This document shows, piece after piece, positions 40,771 to 48,754 of a stretch of DNA of 64,000 nucleotides. Below the pieces are notes generated by a model that saw only the letters and a list, made by a program, of their open reading frames with translations, searched no databases and had not been told where the DNA came from. A program made the translations under genes and the position numbers. Source of the stretch: Actinomycetota bacterium (GTDB taxonomy: Bacteria > Actinomycetota > Thermoleophilia > Solirubrobacterales > 70-9); contig JAFDWB010000095.1 of assembly GCA_018268675.1 (NCBI GenBank), forward strand, positions 81,975 to 145,974, written 5' to 3'. The first letter of the stretch is position 1; each line of letters starts with the position of its first letter.

Positions 40771-41727
40771 ATGCCGAAGCTCGCCGACCTACTCGTTCCC
40801 GCGCCGTTGCGCAAGACGCCGAAGCCCGGCGAAGCCGGCGTGCCCAAGACCCCTGCCCCGCAGGATCTGAAGACGTCGCCGCCGGAACGCCCGACCGACC
40901 TCGGTCGCTTCGGCGAGAAGGCGTTGGAAGCGCCGATGGAGTCGGTCGCCTGGATCGACCAGCGGATGGCGGCGAGCGGCTTCCTGACCGGGATGCTCTT
41001 CCGCAAGGTGCCGAAAGGGACCAACTGGTTCTACACGCTCGGCTCCGCCACCCTCTTCGCCTTCATCGTGCAGGCGGTCACCGGGGTGTTCCTGGCGATG
41101 TTCTACACGCCCTCGACCACCCAGGCCTACAGCTCGATCGCCCACATCAACAACGACGTCTTCCTCGGCCAGTTCGTGCACGGGATGCACAAGTGGGGCG
41201 CCAGCGTGATGGTGATCCTGATCTTCCTCCACATGGGCCGGACCTTCTTCTTCGGCGCCTACAAGTACCCGCGCGAGCTCAACTGGGTGATCGGCGTGGT
41301 GCTGCTGATCCTGACGATGACGATGGCCTTCACCGGCTACCTGCTGCCGTTCGACCAGCGCTCCTACTGGGCCTCGATCGTCGGCATCAACATCAACGGC
41401 ACCGGCCCGATCGTCGGCCCCTACCTGAGTGACTTCCTGCGCGCCGGGCCCGAGGTCGGGGCGACGACGCTGTCGCGCTTCTACGCGATCCACATGCTGC
41501 TCGTGCCGGGGGCGATCATCGCCCTGATCGGCGCCCACCTCTACCTGGTGGTGAAACTGGGGACGACCGCGCCGCCCTGGACCAAGGCCGACAAACCGCG
41601 GATCGCCGAGCCGACCACGTTGCTCGACGCCGGGGTCGCGGGCAACGGCTACCACCCGAACGGCACCGGCACGATCGCCGGCGTGCAGATCGACGGCCAC
41701 GGCGGAGATGGGACGGCGACCGCCTGA
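40771..41727 (+). CDS. qcrB: cytochrome b subunit (N-terminal, b6-like)
   Basis: A 318-residue four-helix cytochrome b. Heme-ligand histidines are in HGMHKWGASVMVILIFLHMGR and later in FYAIHMLLVPGAIIALIGAHLYLV; the quinol-site region PFDQRSYWASIV is present. The first 85 residues are an extra hydrophilic extension. Split cytochrome b (b6 plus subunit IV) matches the Bacillus-type QcrB/QcrC arrangement. Its stop overlaps qcrC as TGATGA-type coupling. Confidence 0.94.
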   Translation: MPKLADLLVPAPLRKTPKPGEAGVPKTPAPQDLKTSPPERPTDLGRFGEKALEAPMESVAWIDQRMAASGFLTGMLFRKVPKGTNWFYTLGSATLFAFIVQAVTGVFLAMFYTPSTTQAYSSIAHINNDVFLGQFVHGMHKWGASVMVILIFLHMGRTFFFGAYKYPRELNWVIGVVLLILTMTMAFTGYLLPFDQRSYWASIVGININGTGPIVGPYLSDFLRAGPEVGATTLSRFYAIHMLLVPGAIIALIGAHLYLVVKLGTTAPPWTKADKPRIAEPTTLLDAGVAGNGYHPNGTGTIAGVQIDGHGGDGTATA

Positions 41728-42428
41728 TGAAGCCGAGCGAGAAGCAGGCCTACCTCGAGGAATACGAGCTCCTGAAGAAGAAGGGGAAGCCGTTCTTCCC
41801 CTACGCGGTGATGAAGGACTCGGTGATGGCGCTGATCGTGGTCGGCGTGATCATCGCGATGTCGATCCTGCTCGGCGCCGAGCAGGGGCCGAAGGCCGAC
41901 CCGACCACGACCACCTACGTGCCCCGGCCGGAGTGGTACTTCTTCTTCCTCTTCGAGGTCCTGCGCGTGATCAAACCGCCGGAGCTCGTGCCGCTGGCGA
42001 CGATCGGCATCCCGACCATCTGCATGGTCCTGCTGCTCCTGCTGCCGTTCTACGACCGCGGGCCGGAGCGCCGCCCGGAGCGCCGCCCGCTGGCGACCAC
42101 CGCCGGGATCCTGACGATCCTCGCGATGGGATACCTCACCTACGCGGGCGCCGTCGCGGGCTCGCCGACCGAGATCGACATGAAGGTCGCGCCCCAATAC
42201 AAGGCGGGCTCCGAGGTCGTGGCCGGATCTGGCTGCCTCGCCTGCCACAAACTGGGCGAGAACGGCAACAACGGCCCGGGCCCCGAACTGACCCACATCG
42301 GCGCCCGCATCCCGCGCGCGGCGATCCTCCGCTCGATCGAAATCGGGCCCAGCATCATGCCTTCCTTCCGCGAACTGCCGAAGGAAAAGCTCAACGAGCT
42401 CGCGGACTTCCTGTCGTCGTTGCACTGA
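41727..42428 (+). CDS. qcrC: subunit IV-cytochrome c fusion (QcrC-like)
   Basis: A 233-residue protein joining the C-terminal part of cytochrome b (three helices, with PRPEWYFFFLFEVLRVI carrying the PEWY quinol motif) to a C-terminal cytochrome c domain with one heme site (CLACH) and a distal methionine region (IMPSFRELP). This is the architecture of Bacillus QcrC. It completes the qcrABC operon and is followed by two palindromes. Confidence 0.94.
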   Translation: MKPSEKQAYLEEYELLKKKGKPFFPYAVMKDSVMALIVVGVIIAMSILLGAEQGPKADPTTTTYVPRPEWYFFFLFEVLRVIKPPELVPLATIGIPTICMVLLLLLPFYDRGPERRPERRPLATTAGILTILAMGYLTYAGAVAGSPTEIDMKVAPQYKAGSEVVAGSGCLACHKLGENGNNGPGPELTHIGARIPRAAILRSIEIGPSIMPSFRELPKEKLNELADFLSSLH

Positions 42429-42440
42429 GGGCTTGCGGGG

Positions 42441-42557
42441 AGGGGATCCCGACAGGGGTCTCGCTCAACCCCTGCGCGCGGATCGCCTGGAAGCTGGCGC
42501 CCGGAATTTTCAAGCTCCGGGGTACAAGCCGCTGCGACCCCTGTCGGGATCCCCTCA
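42441..42557 (+). repeat. palindromic element, family 1, copy C
   Basis: Perfect 21-bp arms (42441-42461 and 42537-42557) surround a 75-nt core that starts TCGCTCAACCCC and ends GGGGTACAAGCCGCTGC. The inner stem ACCCC/GGGGT replaces ACCTTCC/GGAAGGT of copies A and B, while the CTCAA and ACAAGCCG loop bases stay the same. Confidence 0.85.
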
Positions 42558-42691
42558 TGGGAGGCTCTGAGTAGGGGCGCCAGGTGTCCTGAGCGACAAG
42601 CTGCAAGGGACGAGAGGGTCGCGGAAGGCCTCCGCAGCTCTACCCATCCTGATCGCCGGTCAAGTCTGGCTCCGATGCCTCCCCGAACTTG

Positions 42692-42810
42692 GCGGTGGTC
42701 CCGGGCAGGGGGTGAGGCGGCTTGTACCCTGAGCTCGAAGACCCCCGGGCGCCAGCTTCCAGGCGATCCGCGCGAAGGGTTGAGCCGAACCCCCTGCCCG
42801 GGACCACCGC
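42692..42810 (-). repeat. palindromic element, family 1, copy D
   Basis: Perfect 22-bp arms (42692-42713 and 42789-42810) surround a 75-nt core, read on the minus strand. It shares GCGCGGATCGCCTGGAAGCT with copy C but has different arms and an inner stem ACCCT/AGGGT. It points toward copy C and ends 36 bp before menG. Confidence 0.85.
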
Positions 42811-42846
42811 TCTGCGGACCTGGCTCCGCTACGCTCGGCTCCCTCC

Positions 42847-43575
42847 TTGGACACGATCAACGACAACCGCTCCTCGCCCGACTTCGCCGGGCAGGTCAAC
42901 CGCATGTTCGACCGGGTCGCCGGTCGCTACGACACGTTGAACGGGGTGATGACCGCGGGCCTTCACCACCGCTGGCGGGAGCGGGCCGCGGACCGGGCGG
43001 CGCTGGGACCGGGCGAGTCGGCGCTCGACGTCTGCTGCGGGACCGGGGACCTCGCCTTCGAGCTGGCCCGCCGGGTCGCGCCGGGCGGGCGCGTGGTCGG
43101 CTGCGACTTCTCCGAGCCGATGCTCGACCTGGCGCGCGAGAAGGCCGCCGCGCGGGGCACCGAGGGGGTCCGCTTCGAGTGGGCCGACGCGCTGGAACTC
43201 CCCTACGACGGCGAGCGCTTCGACGCGGTCACGGTCGGCTTCGGCGTCCGCAACCTCGCCGACCTCGACCGCGGCCTGCGCGAGATGGCCCGGGTGCTGA
43301 AGCCCGGCGGGCGGCTCGTCATCCTTGAGATCACCCAGCCCACGCGCCCGCCGCTCTCCTTCTTCTTCTCGCTCTGGTTCGACCGCATCGTGCCGCTGCT
43401 CGGCGCCTTCTCCGACGAGCCCGAGGCCTACAGCTACCTGCCCGAGTCCGTCCGCAGCTTCCCCTCCCCGCACGGCCTCGCCGAGAAGATGGACCGGGCC
43501 GGCTTCCGCGGGGTCCGCTACACGGTGCTGGCCGGCGGCATCATCGCGATCCACAGCGGCGCCAAAGGCGCCTGA
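42847..43575 (+). CDS. menG: demethylmenaquinone methyltransferase
   Basis: A 242-residue UbiE/MenG methyltransferase, the last step of menaquinone synthesis. Motifs: FDRVAGRYDTLNGVMTAGLHHRWR, SAM loop LDVCCGTGDLAFELAR, VTVGFGVRNLADLDRGLREMARVLKPGG. The TTG start at 42847 fits the family N-terminus, although no good ribosome site precedes it. It follows the quinol-oxidising qcrABC and is coupled to the polyprenyl synthase gene. Confidence 0.95.
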   Translation: MDTINDNRSSPDFAGQVNRMFDRVAGRYDTLNGVMTAGLHHRWRERAADRAALGPGESALDVCCGTGDLAFELARRVAPGGRVVGCDFSEPMLDLAREKAAARGTEGVRFEWADALELPYDGERFDAVTVGFGVRNLADLDRGLREMARVLKPGGRLVILEITQPTRPPLSFFFSLWFDRIVPLLGAFSDEPEAYSYLPESVRSFPSPHGLAEKMDRAGFRGVRYTVLAGGIIAIHSGAKGA

Positions 43576-44540
43576 TGCCTCCGGGCTCCGCGGTGCCGCC
43601 GCCGGTGACGGCGGTCCTCGATGCCTCCCAGCGGTGGCTGCCGATGCGGCTCGGGGAGGTCGAGGACCGGCTGCGGGCGGCGATCGCGGGCTGGGGCGGT
43701 CCGCTCGGCGAGGACGCGGGGGCGACCCTCGCGGCCGGCGGCAAGCGGCTGCGGCCGATGCTCGTCCTGCTCTGCGCGGGTGAATCCCGGGGGGCGGAGG
43801 CGGTCCGCGCGGCGACCGCGATCGAGCTCGTCCACATGGCGACGCTGGTCCACGATGACGTGCTCGACGAGGCGCCGCTGCGCCGCGGGCTGCCGACCGT
43901 CGCGGCGACGTCGGGCAGGGGGCGGGCGCTGGCCACCGGGGACCTGCTGTTCTCGCGCGCCTTCGCGCTGCTGAGCGAGGCCGGCGACGGGCGCTCGGTG
44001 CTGTTGCTCGCCGACGCGGCGGTGGCGCTCGCCCGCGGCGAGCTCGCCCAGCGCCAGGACGCCTTCGACCTCGCGATCACCGAGCGGCGCTACCTCGACC
44101 GCTGCCGGCTGAAGACCGCGGCGCTCTTCGAGTGCGCCGTCGCGCTCGGCGACGAGGACCCCGAGTTGCGCCGCTTCGGCGCCGAGGTCGGGCTCGCCTT
44201 CCAGCTCCTTGACGACGTGCTCGACGTCAGCGGCCCGCCGGAGCGGACGGGCAAGGCGCGCGGCACTGACCTGCTCGACGGCACCGTGACCCTGCCGCTG
44301 ATCGTGGCCGCCGAGCGCGACGCAGACCTGCGGCGGCTCGACCTGCGGCGGCTCGACGCGGCGGAGGCGGAGGCGGTCTGCGACCGGATCGTCGCGACCG
44401 GCGCCCTGGAGACGGTGCGGGCGCGGGCGCTCGAGCTGGTCGCCGACGGCAAGCGCTGCCTCGCGCGGACCGGGTTCGACGCCGAACAACGCCGTCTGCT
44501 GGAGCTGGTTGCCGACGGAGTCGTCCAGCGGTACAGCTGA
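43575..44540 (+). CDS. polyprenyl diphosphate synthase
   Basis: A 321-residue trans-isoprenyl diphosphate synthase with GGKRLRPMLVLL, the first aspartate motif in VHDDVLDEAPLRRG and the second in FQLLDDVLDVSG. Next to menG it likely makes the menaquinone side chain; chain length cannot be read. ATG overlaps the menG stop by one base (TGATG). Confidence 0.93.
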   Translation: MPPGSAVPPPVTAVLDASQRWLPMRLGEVEDRLRAAIAGWGGPLGEDAGATLAAGGKRLRPMLVLLCAGESRGAEAVRAATAIELVHMATLVHDDVLDEAPLRRGLPTVAATSGRGRALATGDLLFSRAFALLSEAGDGRSVLLLADAAVALARGELAQRQDAFDLAITERRYLDRCRLKTAALFECAVALGDEDPELRRFGAEVGLAFQLLDDVLDVSGPPERTGKARGTDLLDGTVTLPLIVAAERDADLRRLDLRRLDAAEAEAVCDRIVATGALETVRARALELVADGKRCLARTGFDAEQRRLLELVADGVVQRYS

Positions 44541-44592
44541 TTCCGCCAAATAACCGCATCACCGACGGCAAAGCCGCGTTACCATCCAGGAG

Positions 44593-44859
44593 ATGCTTGG
44601 AAATATCGGCCCCCTCGAGATCATCATCGTCCTGATCATCGCCCTGATCGTGTTCGGACCCAAACGGCTGCCGGAGCTCGGCAACAGCCTCGGCAAAGGG
44701 ATCCGCGAGTTCAAAGAGTCGGTCACCGGTGAGAACAAGGACGACGGAAACGATGCCGACGTGAAAGCGATAGCCGCGTCGCAGACGACCACCACCCCGG
44801 TCGAGCAGCAGCGCCCGGCCGCGCCGGTCGAAGAGGCCGCCCCCGACAAAAACAACTGA
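44593..44859 (+). CDS. tatA: twin-arginine translocase subunit TatA
   Basis: An 88-residue TatA: one N-terminal membrane helix (IGPLEIIIVLIIALIVFGPKRLPELGNSLGKGIREFKES) followed by an amphipathic helix and a charged tail. It forms the pore with TatC. CCAGGAG precedes the ATG. The sulfatase at 35944 and Rieske protein at 40093 are likely substrates. Confidence 0.95.
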   Translation: MLGNIGPLEIIIVLIIALIVFGPKRLPELGNSLGKGIREFKESVTGENKDDGNDADVKAIAASQTTTTPVEQQRPAAPVEEAAPDKNN

Positions 44860-44869
44860 GGTAGGAGGG

Positions 44870-45640
44870 ATGCCGCGCCGCGTCCGGGCGGTCTCCCACG
44901 AGGACCGCCTCACCCTCGTCGAGCACCTCGACGAGCTGCGCCACCGGCTGGTCGTCTGCCTGGTCGTCTTCGGCGTCGCTCTCGCCCTCTGCTTCTGGCA
45001 GAACCACCTGCTGCTGGAAATCGCCCAGCATCCGCTGCCCGAAGGCCACAAGAAGCTCACCACCTTCTCGGTCACCGAGCCGTTCACGACGACGCTGACG
45101 GTGTCGGCCTACGGGGCGCTGATCCTGGCGGCGCCGTTCATCCTCTGGGAGCTCTACGCCTACCTGCTCCCCGCCTTCAGCCCGGCCGAGAAAAAGGTGG
45201 TGCTGCCGATCCTGCTGCTCTTCCCGTTCCTCTTCGTCGCCGGGATCGCCTTCGGCTACTTCGCGGTCCTGCCCGCCGCGCTGAGCTTCCTGCTCGGCTT
45301 CAACAACTCGCAGTTCAACGTCCAGGTCCGGGCGGGCGACTACTACTCGTTCTTCTCGATGACGATGCTCGCCTGCGGGCTGGTGTTCCAGCTGCCGATG
45401 GCGATCCTGGCGGTGACGCGCCTGGGGATCGTGCGGGTCGAGCAGATCACCCAGAACCGCCGCTACGCCTACCTGATCATCGCGATCATCGCCGCGGCGC
45501 TCCCGGGCGTCGACCCGATCTCGATGCTGATCGAGATGATCCCGCTACTGGTTCTGTTCGAGTTGAGTATCTTGCTTGCTCGGTGGTTCGGCCGCCCGCG
45601 CGAAGGGGCGGGATCGGCGGAGCCGACCACGCAGGAGTGA
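44870..45640 (+). CDS. tatC: twin-arginine translocase subunit TatC
   Basis: A 256-residue TatC with six membrane helices and the N-terminal LVEHLDELRHRLVVCL signature; PFILWELYAYLLPAFSPAEKK is the signal-peptide receptor loop. GTAGGAGGG precedes the ATG. Glutamates in the cytoplasmic N-terminus are GAG, while two of three in the first outer loop are GAA. Confidence 0.96.
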   Translation: MPRRVRAVSHEDRLTLVEHLDELRHRLVVCLVVFGVALALCFWQNHLLLEIAQHPLPEGHKKLTTFSVTEPFTTTLTVSAYGALILAAPFILWELYAYLLPAFSPAEKKVVLPILLLFPFLFVAGIAFGYFAVLPAALSFLLGFNNSQFNVQVRAGDYYSFFSMTMLACGLVFQLPMAILAVTRLGIVRVEQITQNRRYAYLIIAIIAAALPGVDPISMLIEMIPLLVLFELSILLARWFGRPREGAGSAEPTTQE

Positions 45641-45649
45641 GAAGGGGCG

Positions 45650-46456
45650 ATGGCGCAGGGAAGCAACGAGCACCGAATGGTCTTCGACATCCGCGGCCGC
45701 AGACGGCACGTGGTCAAAGTCGTCTACGCCCTGCTGGCGATCCTGATGGCGGGCAGCCTCTTCCTGGTCACCGGGGCGATCAACATCAACTCGATCTTCG
45801 GGGCCAGCTCCAGCTTCGAAAGCGCCGCCGCCAGCTTCGAAAAGCAGGCGACGAACATCGAAGCGAAGCTGGCGAAAACGCCCGGTGACGAAAACCTGCT
45901 GGCGAACCTGACGCGGGCGCGCATCAACGCCGCCAACTCGATGATCACCAACGGGGCCGGGGCATCGCAGAGCGGCACCGAAGAAGTCAAGCACCAGCTG
46001 GCCCTGGCGAGCGAAGACTGGTCGAAGTACCTGGAAGCCGCCAAGGAACCGAGCGAGGGCCTGGCGCTGCAGGCGGCCCCGGCCCTGTTCCAGTTGGCCC
46101 AGCTCGCCTCGAGCGGCCAGGAAGCGCTGGAAAACGTGAAGGCCGCGAGCGAAGCGCAGAAGATCGTCGCCGAAAAGCGGCCGAGCCTGAACAGCTACAG
46201 CACCCTCGCCATCTACACCGTCTTCACCCAGAACTACAAAGCCGCCAAAGAAGCGCTCGAAAAAGCGACCAAGTACGCCAACACCAAGTTCGAACGCGAA
46301 TCGCTCGAAAACAAATTCGAAGAAGTCGAAAAAAACGCCAAAGAATTCGCCAAGCGCCTGAAGATCGAAAAGGCCTCGAACAGCCAGTCCTCCGGCAAGG
46401 AATCCCTGGAAAACCCGATCCAAGGCCTCGGCGGCACGAGCCTCGGCGGGGGCTGA
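45650..46456 (+). CDS. membrane-anchored extracytoplasmic helical (TPR-like) protein
   Basis: A 268-residue protein: a short basic cytoplasmic start, one membrane segment (VVYALLAILMAGSLFLVTGAI), then an alpha-helical, coiled or TPR-like domain rich in Ala, Glu and Lys (YKAAKEALEKATKYANTKFERESLENKFEEVEKNAKEFAKRL). By my count its extracytoplasmic glutamates are 25 GAA to 1 GAG, the strongest bias in the window. It follows tatC by 9 nt with a good ribosome site. Function unknown. Confidence 0.75.
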   Translation: MAQGSNEHRMVFDIRGRRRHVVKVVYALLAILMAGSLFLVTGAININSIFGASSSFESAAASFEKQATNIEAKLAKTPGDENLLANLTRARINAANSMITNGAGASQSGTEEVKHQLALASEDWSKYLEAAKEPSEGLALQAAPALFQLAQLASSGQEALENVKAASEAQKIVAEKRPSLNSYSTLAIYTVFTQNYKAAKEALEKATKYANTKFERESLENKFEEVEKNAKEFAKRLKIEKASNSQSSGKESLENPIQGLGGTSLGGG

Positions 46457-46478
46457 GCCGCTCGGAGGGGGCGGTCTT

Positions 46479-47096
46479 CTAGCGGCGGCGGACTTCCGAC
46501 CGCTGCGCGAGGTGCTCCTCCAGCCCTTGGTGCGCCGCCCCGAAGTACCGAACGCGCCCCACCAGGCCGGCCGGCGGCCGGCCTTCGGCGAGACGTTGTG
46601 AGGGGACCGCGGAGGCGACTCCCGTCTTCGCGTCCCATCTCACTTCCACGCGAGGCCCGAAGAGGGTCAGGTTGACGCTGCCGGGAAGCGCCGCCGAGGG
46701 GCTGAGGATCCCCCCGGCCCCGAGGCTCAGGAGGCGCTGGGCCTCCAATTGGCAGCGTTCGTGGTCGTCGTCGACGAGTGCCTCGGGCGGAAAGCCCGCG
46801 TCTTCGGCTTTCTGGAAGGTGCTGTAGTCGACGACGAAACCCTCGTTCACCTGCAGCTCCCAAAGGGTGGCCGTATACGTCGCGACCTCTCCCTCGGTCT
46901 TGAGATCCTCGTGACGGAGCTTCTCCGCAAACGGGCCTTCGGAGTCGAGGCAGAGATATTGGGTCACGCCAGACCTCGGCAGATTCCAGCGTCCGGGCCG
47001 TCGATTGGAGGCAACCCTCAGCGGCACGTCGTAGCTCGTCGCCCGGTACGCGCGAGCTTCGAGCGAGACGTGCGGCGGGAGGGGCCTCTCAGCCAT
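46479..47096 (-). CDS. RES-domain toxin (NAD+ phosphorylase family)
   Basis: A 205-residue RES protein. The expected three blocks are present: an arginine in LEARAYRATSYDVPL, the RWN...TQYLCLDSEGPFAEKLR block with the glutamate, and the serine in ILSPSAALPGSVNLTLF. RES toxins such as MbcT and ParT consume or modify NAD-related substrates. ATG at 47096 overlaps the antitoxin stop by 8 nt, the usual antitoxin-first order. Confidence 0.85.
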   Translation of the reverse strand: MAERPLPPHVSLEARAYRATSYDVPLRVASNRRPGRWNLPRSGVTQYLCLDSEGPFAEKLRHEDLKTEGEVATYTATLWELQVNEGFVVDYSTFQKAEDAGFPPEALVDDDHERCQLEAQRLLSLGAGGILSPSAALPGSVNLTLFGPRVEVRWDAKTGVASAVPSQRLAEGRPPAGLVGRVRYFGAAHQGLEEHLAQRSEVRRR

Positions 47097-47781
47097 CCTG
47101 GGATCGCCCGGCTCTCGCCTCCGACAGAAGGCTGTCTTCGGCTCCGGGGTCGCCGAGCAGGGCGATCGGTTTCCGACCGCCGAGCCCGCGCCGCGGTCGT
47201 TCGAACCAGGCGATGACGCCTTCCTCGGTCCAGTTGTGCCTGAGGATCGCGACGAGGTGGGCGACAAGCTGAAGCTGCCGTGGGGCAGGTCGACTCACCT
47301 TCCCCCAGCGGGTCAGCGTCTTTCGGTTGACGCCGACGAGGCCGGCGATGATCTCGTTGGAGGTGTTGGGGAGCCATCCCTTCAGCTCCTGGATGACCAG
47401 GCCCGCATCTCCCGGGAGGCCGACGACATGCTCGTCGAGCGCATCGCGGATGACGTGCCGCACGCGCTCGATCGCGACCAGCAGGTGGTCGATGACGTCG
47501 AGATCGTAGGAGGTGTCCCTCGCCGTCAGGAGTCGGTTGATCTCCCATAGGGCTTCGTGGAACTCAATGACCTGGGCCTTGTCCAGATCATCCTCGAGGC
47601 GCAGCCCTTCGCGAAGCGCCGACAGACGATCCCCGATGGCCGTCAGTCGCTCGGCGAAAGAGTTGTCGATCTCGGGGTGCTCGTGAAGCTCCGCGATCGC
47701 CTCGACGAACCCGTTCTTCAGGTCAAGCAGTTCCTCGTCGGCGTGTCCTAGACGTTCCTCCGGGGTGAGAGTCGCCGTCAC
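47089..47781 (-). CDS. Xre/MbcA/ParS-type antitoxin
   Basis: A 230-residue protein ending in an Xre-like helix-turn-helix (SNEIIAGLVGVNRKTLTRWGKVSR) and the C-terminal segment that plugs RES toxins. The N-terminal 110 residues are helical and charged, longer than in mycobacterial MbcA. The GTG at 47781 has AAAGGAGG at 8 nt; an upstream GTG at 47805 would add eight residues. It likely autoregulates the pair. Confidence 0.85.
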   Translation of the reverse strand: MTATLTPEERLGHADEELLDLKNGFVEAIAELHEHPEIDNSFAERLTAIGDRLSALREGLRLEDDLDKAQVIEFHEALWEINRLLTARDTSYDLDVIDHLLVAIERVRHVIRDALDEHVVGLPGDAGLVIQELKGWLPNTSNEIIAGLVGVNRKTLTRWGKVSRPAPRQLQLVAHLVAILRHNWTEEGVIAWFERPRRGLGGRKPIALLGDPGAEDSLLSEARAGRSQDG

Positions 47782-47863
47782 CGCACCTGCCTCCTTTCGC
47801 CTCACAAATGCCCGGTGCCTGGGACATTATAGGGACACGAACCGGATCTGAAAGGAGGACGAG

Positions 47864-47936
47864 TGGGCCGTGAAGGGCTCGAACCTTCGACCTTGAGATT
47901 AAGAGTCTCCTGCTCTACCAACTGAGCTAACGGCCC
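47864..47936 (-). tRNA. tRNA-Lys (CTT)
   Basis: A 73-nt cloverleaf read on the minus strand: acceptor GGGCCGT with ACGGCCC, D-arm GCTC...GAGC, anticodon loop CTCTTAA (anticodon CTT), T-arm GAAGG-TTCGAGC-CCTTC, discriminator A. The outer pair of the anticodon stem is a G-A mismatch. CCA is not encoded. It sits between the secreted-protein cluster and the toxin-antitoxin pair. Confidence 0.96.
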
Positions 47937-47983
47937 GAACGGCGGATTATAGGAAGCTGGCGCTCGGGGCGGTCCGCGGGGGA

Positions 47984-48754
47984 TCAGCGCTGGGCGCAGT
48001 ACTTTTCGAGACCGACGCCTTCGATGACGAGACCGTTGGCGAAGGTGAAGATGCCGTGGCTGCGGAGGATGTGGTCGCTGCAGCGGGCGGCGACGTAGCT
48101 GCGGCGGACGCCGCCGGCGGTGTAGCGGCGGCCGATCTTGACCTGGAGGCGGGTGATCGCGCCGAGGCCGCCGGCGAGCGGCGGGAAGTTGATGGTGGCG
48201 CGGTAGCGGAATTCGCCGCGGCGCTTTTCGATCGGCACGACGATCGCGTAGGTCTGGGTCGCCGGCACGGTCGTCTGGGCGTGGACGACCACCGTGGGAT
48301 GGCCTTCCTGGCGCGGGCCGTTGAAGAGGGTGAGCGGGGAGATGGCCGGGACCGGGCCGGAGGGGAGGGAGACCAGCGCTTCGAGCTTGCCGGCACCGAC
48401 GATCGCGCCCTTGCAGAGGCGGCGGGCTTCTTCGACGCTCGCCGCGGCGATCTGTTCGGGCGCGCAGGTCGGCAGCCCGGCGACGTCGAGGCGGCCGTCG
48501 CGGTCGAAGTCGACGACCATCTGGGTCAGCGCCGGGGGCGGGCCGCCGCCTGGCTTGGCCAGTTCGAGGTAGCCCTCGAACTGGACCGGTGCGAAGCTGT
48601 GGGCGGGGAGGTCGAGGGGCTGGAAGGAGGCGTTGACTCGCAGGCGGATTTCGCGCGTTTCGACCATCGCCGCGGCGAAGGCGCCGCCGGCCAGCACCGC
48701 GCACCCGAGGATCGAGAGGAAGAAGGGGAGGCAGGTCCTCAGCCGGTGTGACAT
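47984..48754 (-). CDS. secreted four-cysteine protein, paralogue 2
   Basis: A 256-residue exported protein with a signal segment (FFLSILGCAVLAGGAFAA) and the family marks VAGLPTCAPEQI, LCKGAIVGAGKL, LFNGPRQEGHP, PLAGGLGAITRL, YVAARCS and KYCAQR. ATG at 48754 overlaps the end of paralogue 3 by 16 nt, placing it third in a leftward three-gene operon. Function unknown. Confidence 0.75.
   Translation of the reverse strand: MSHRLRTCLPFFLSILGCAVLAGGAFAAAMVETREIRLRVNASFQPLDLPAHSFAPVQFEGYLELAKPGGGPPPALTQMVVDFDRDGRLDVAGLPTCAPEQIAAASVEEARRLCKGAIVGAGKLEALVSLPSGPVPAISPLTLFNGPRQEGHPTVVVHAQTTVPATQTYAIVVPIEKRRGEFRYRATINFPPLAGGLGAITRLQVKIGRRYTAGGVRRSYVAARCSDHILRSHGIFTFANGLVIEGVGLEKYCAQR

Larger units (their letters stand above)
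42429..42846. other. 418-base gene-free gap holding two facing palindromes
   Basis: Between qcrC and menG I find no gene. The gap contains copies C and D of palindrome family 1 in opposite orientation, with about 134 bp between them that show no feature I can name. Confidence 0.65.

Noticed and set aside
42441..42557. Self-cleaving ribozyme (HDV- or hammerhead-like) in the family 1 core because of GCTGGCGCC
   Set aside because: The short match to HDV-like sequence is not in the right pairing context, and hammerhead bases CTGATGA and GAAA are absent. The idea remains untested for other classes.
47806..47983. Integrated mobile element using tRNA-Lys as attachment site
   Set aside because: No integrase gene and no direct repeat of the tRNA 3' end were seen nearby.
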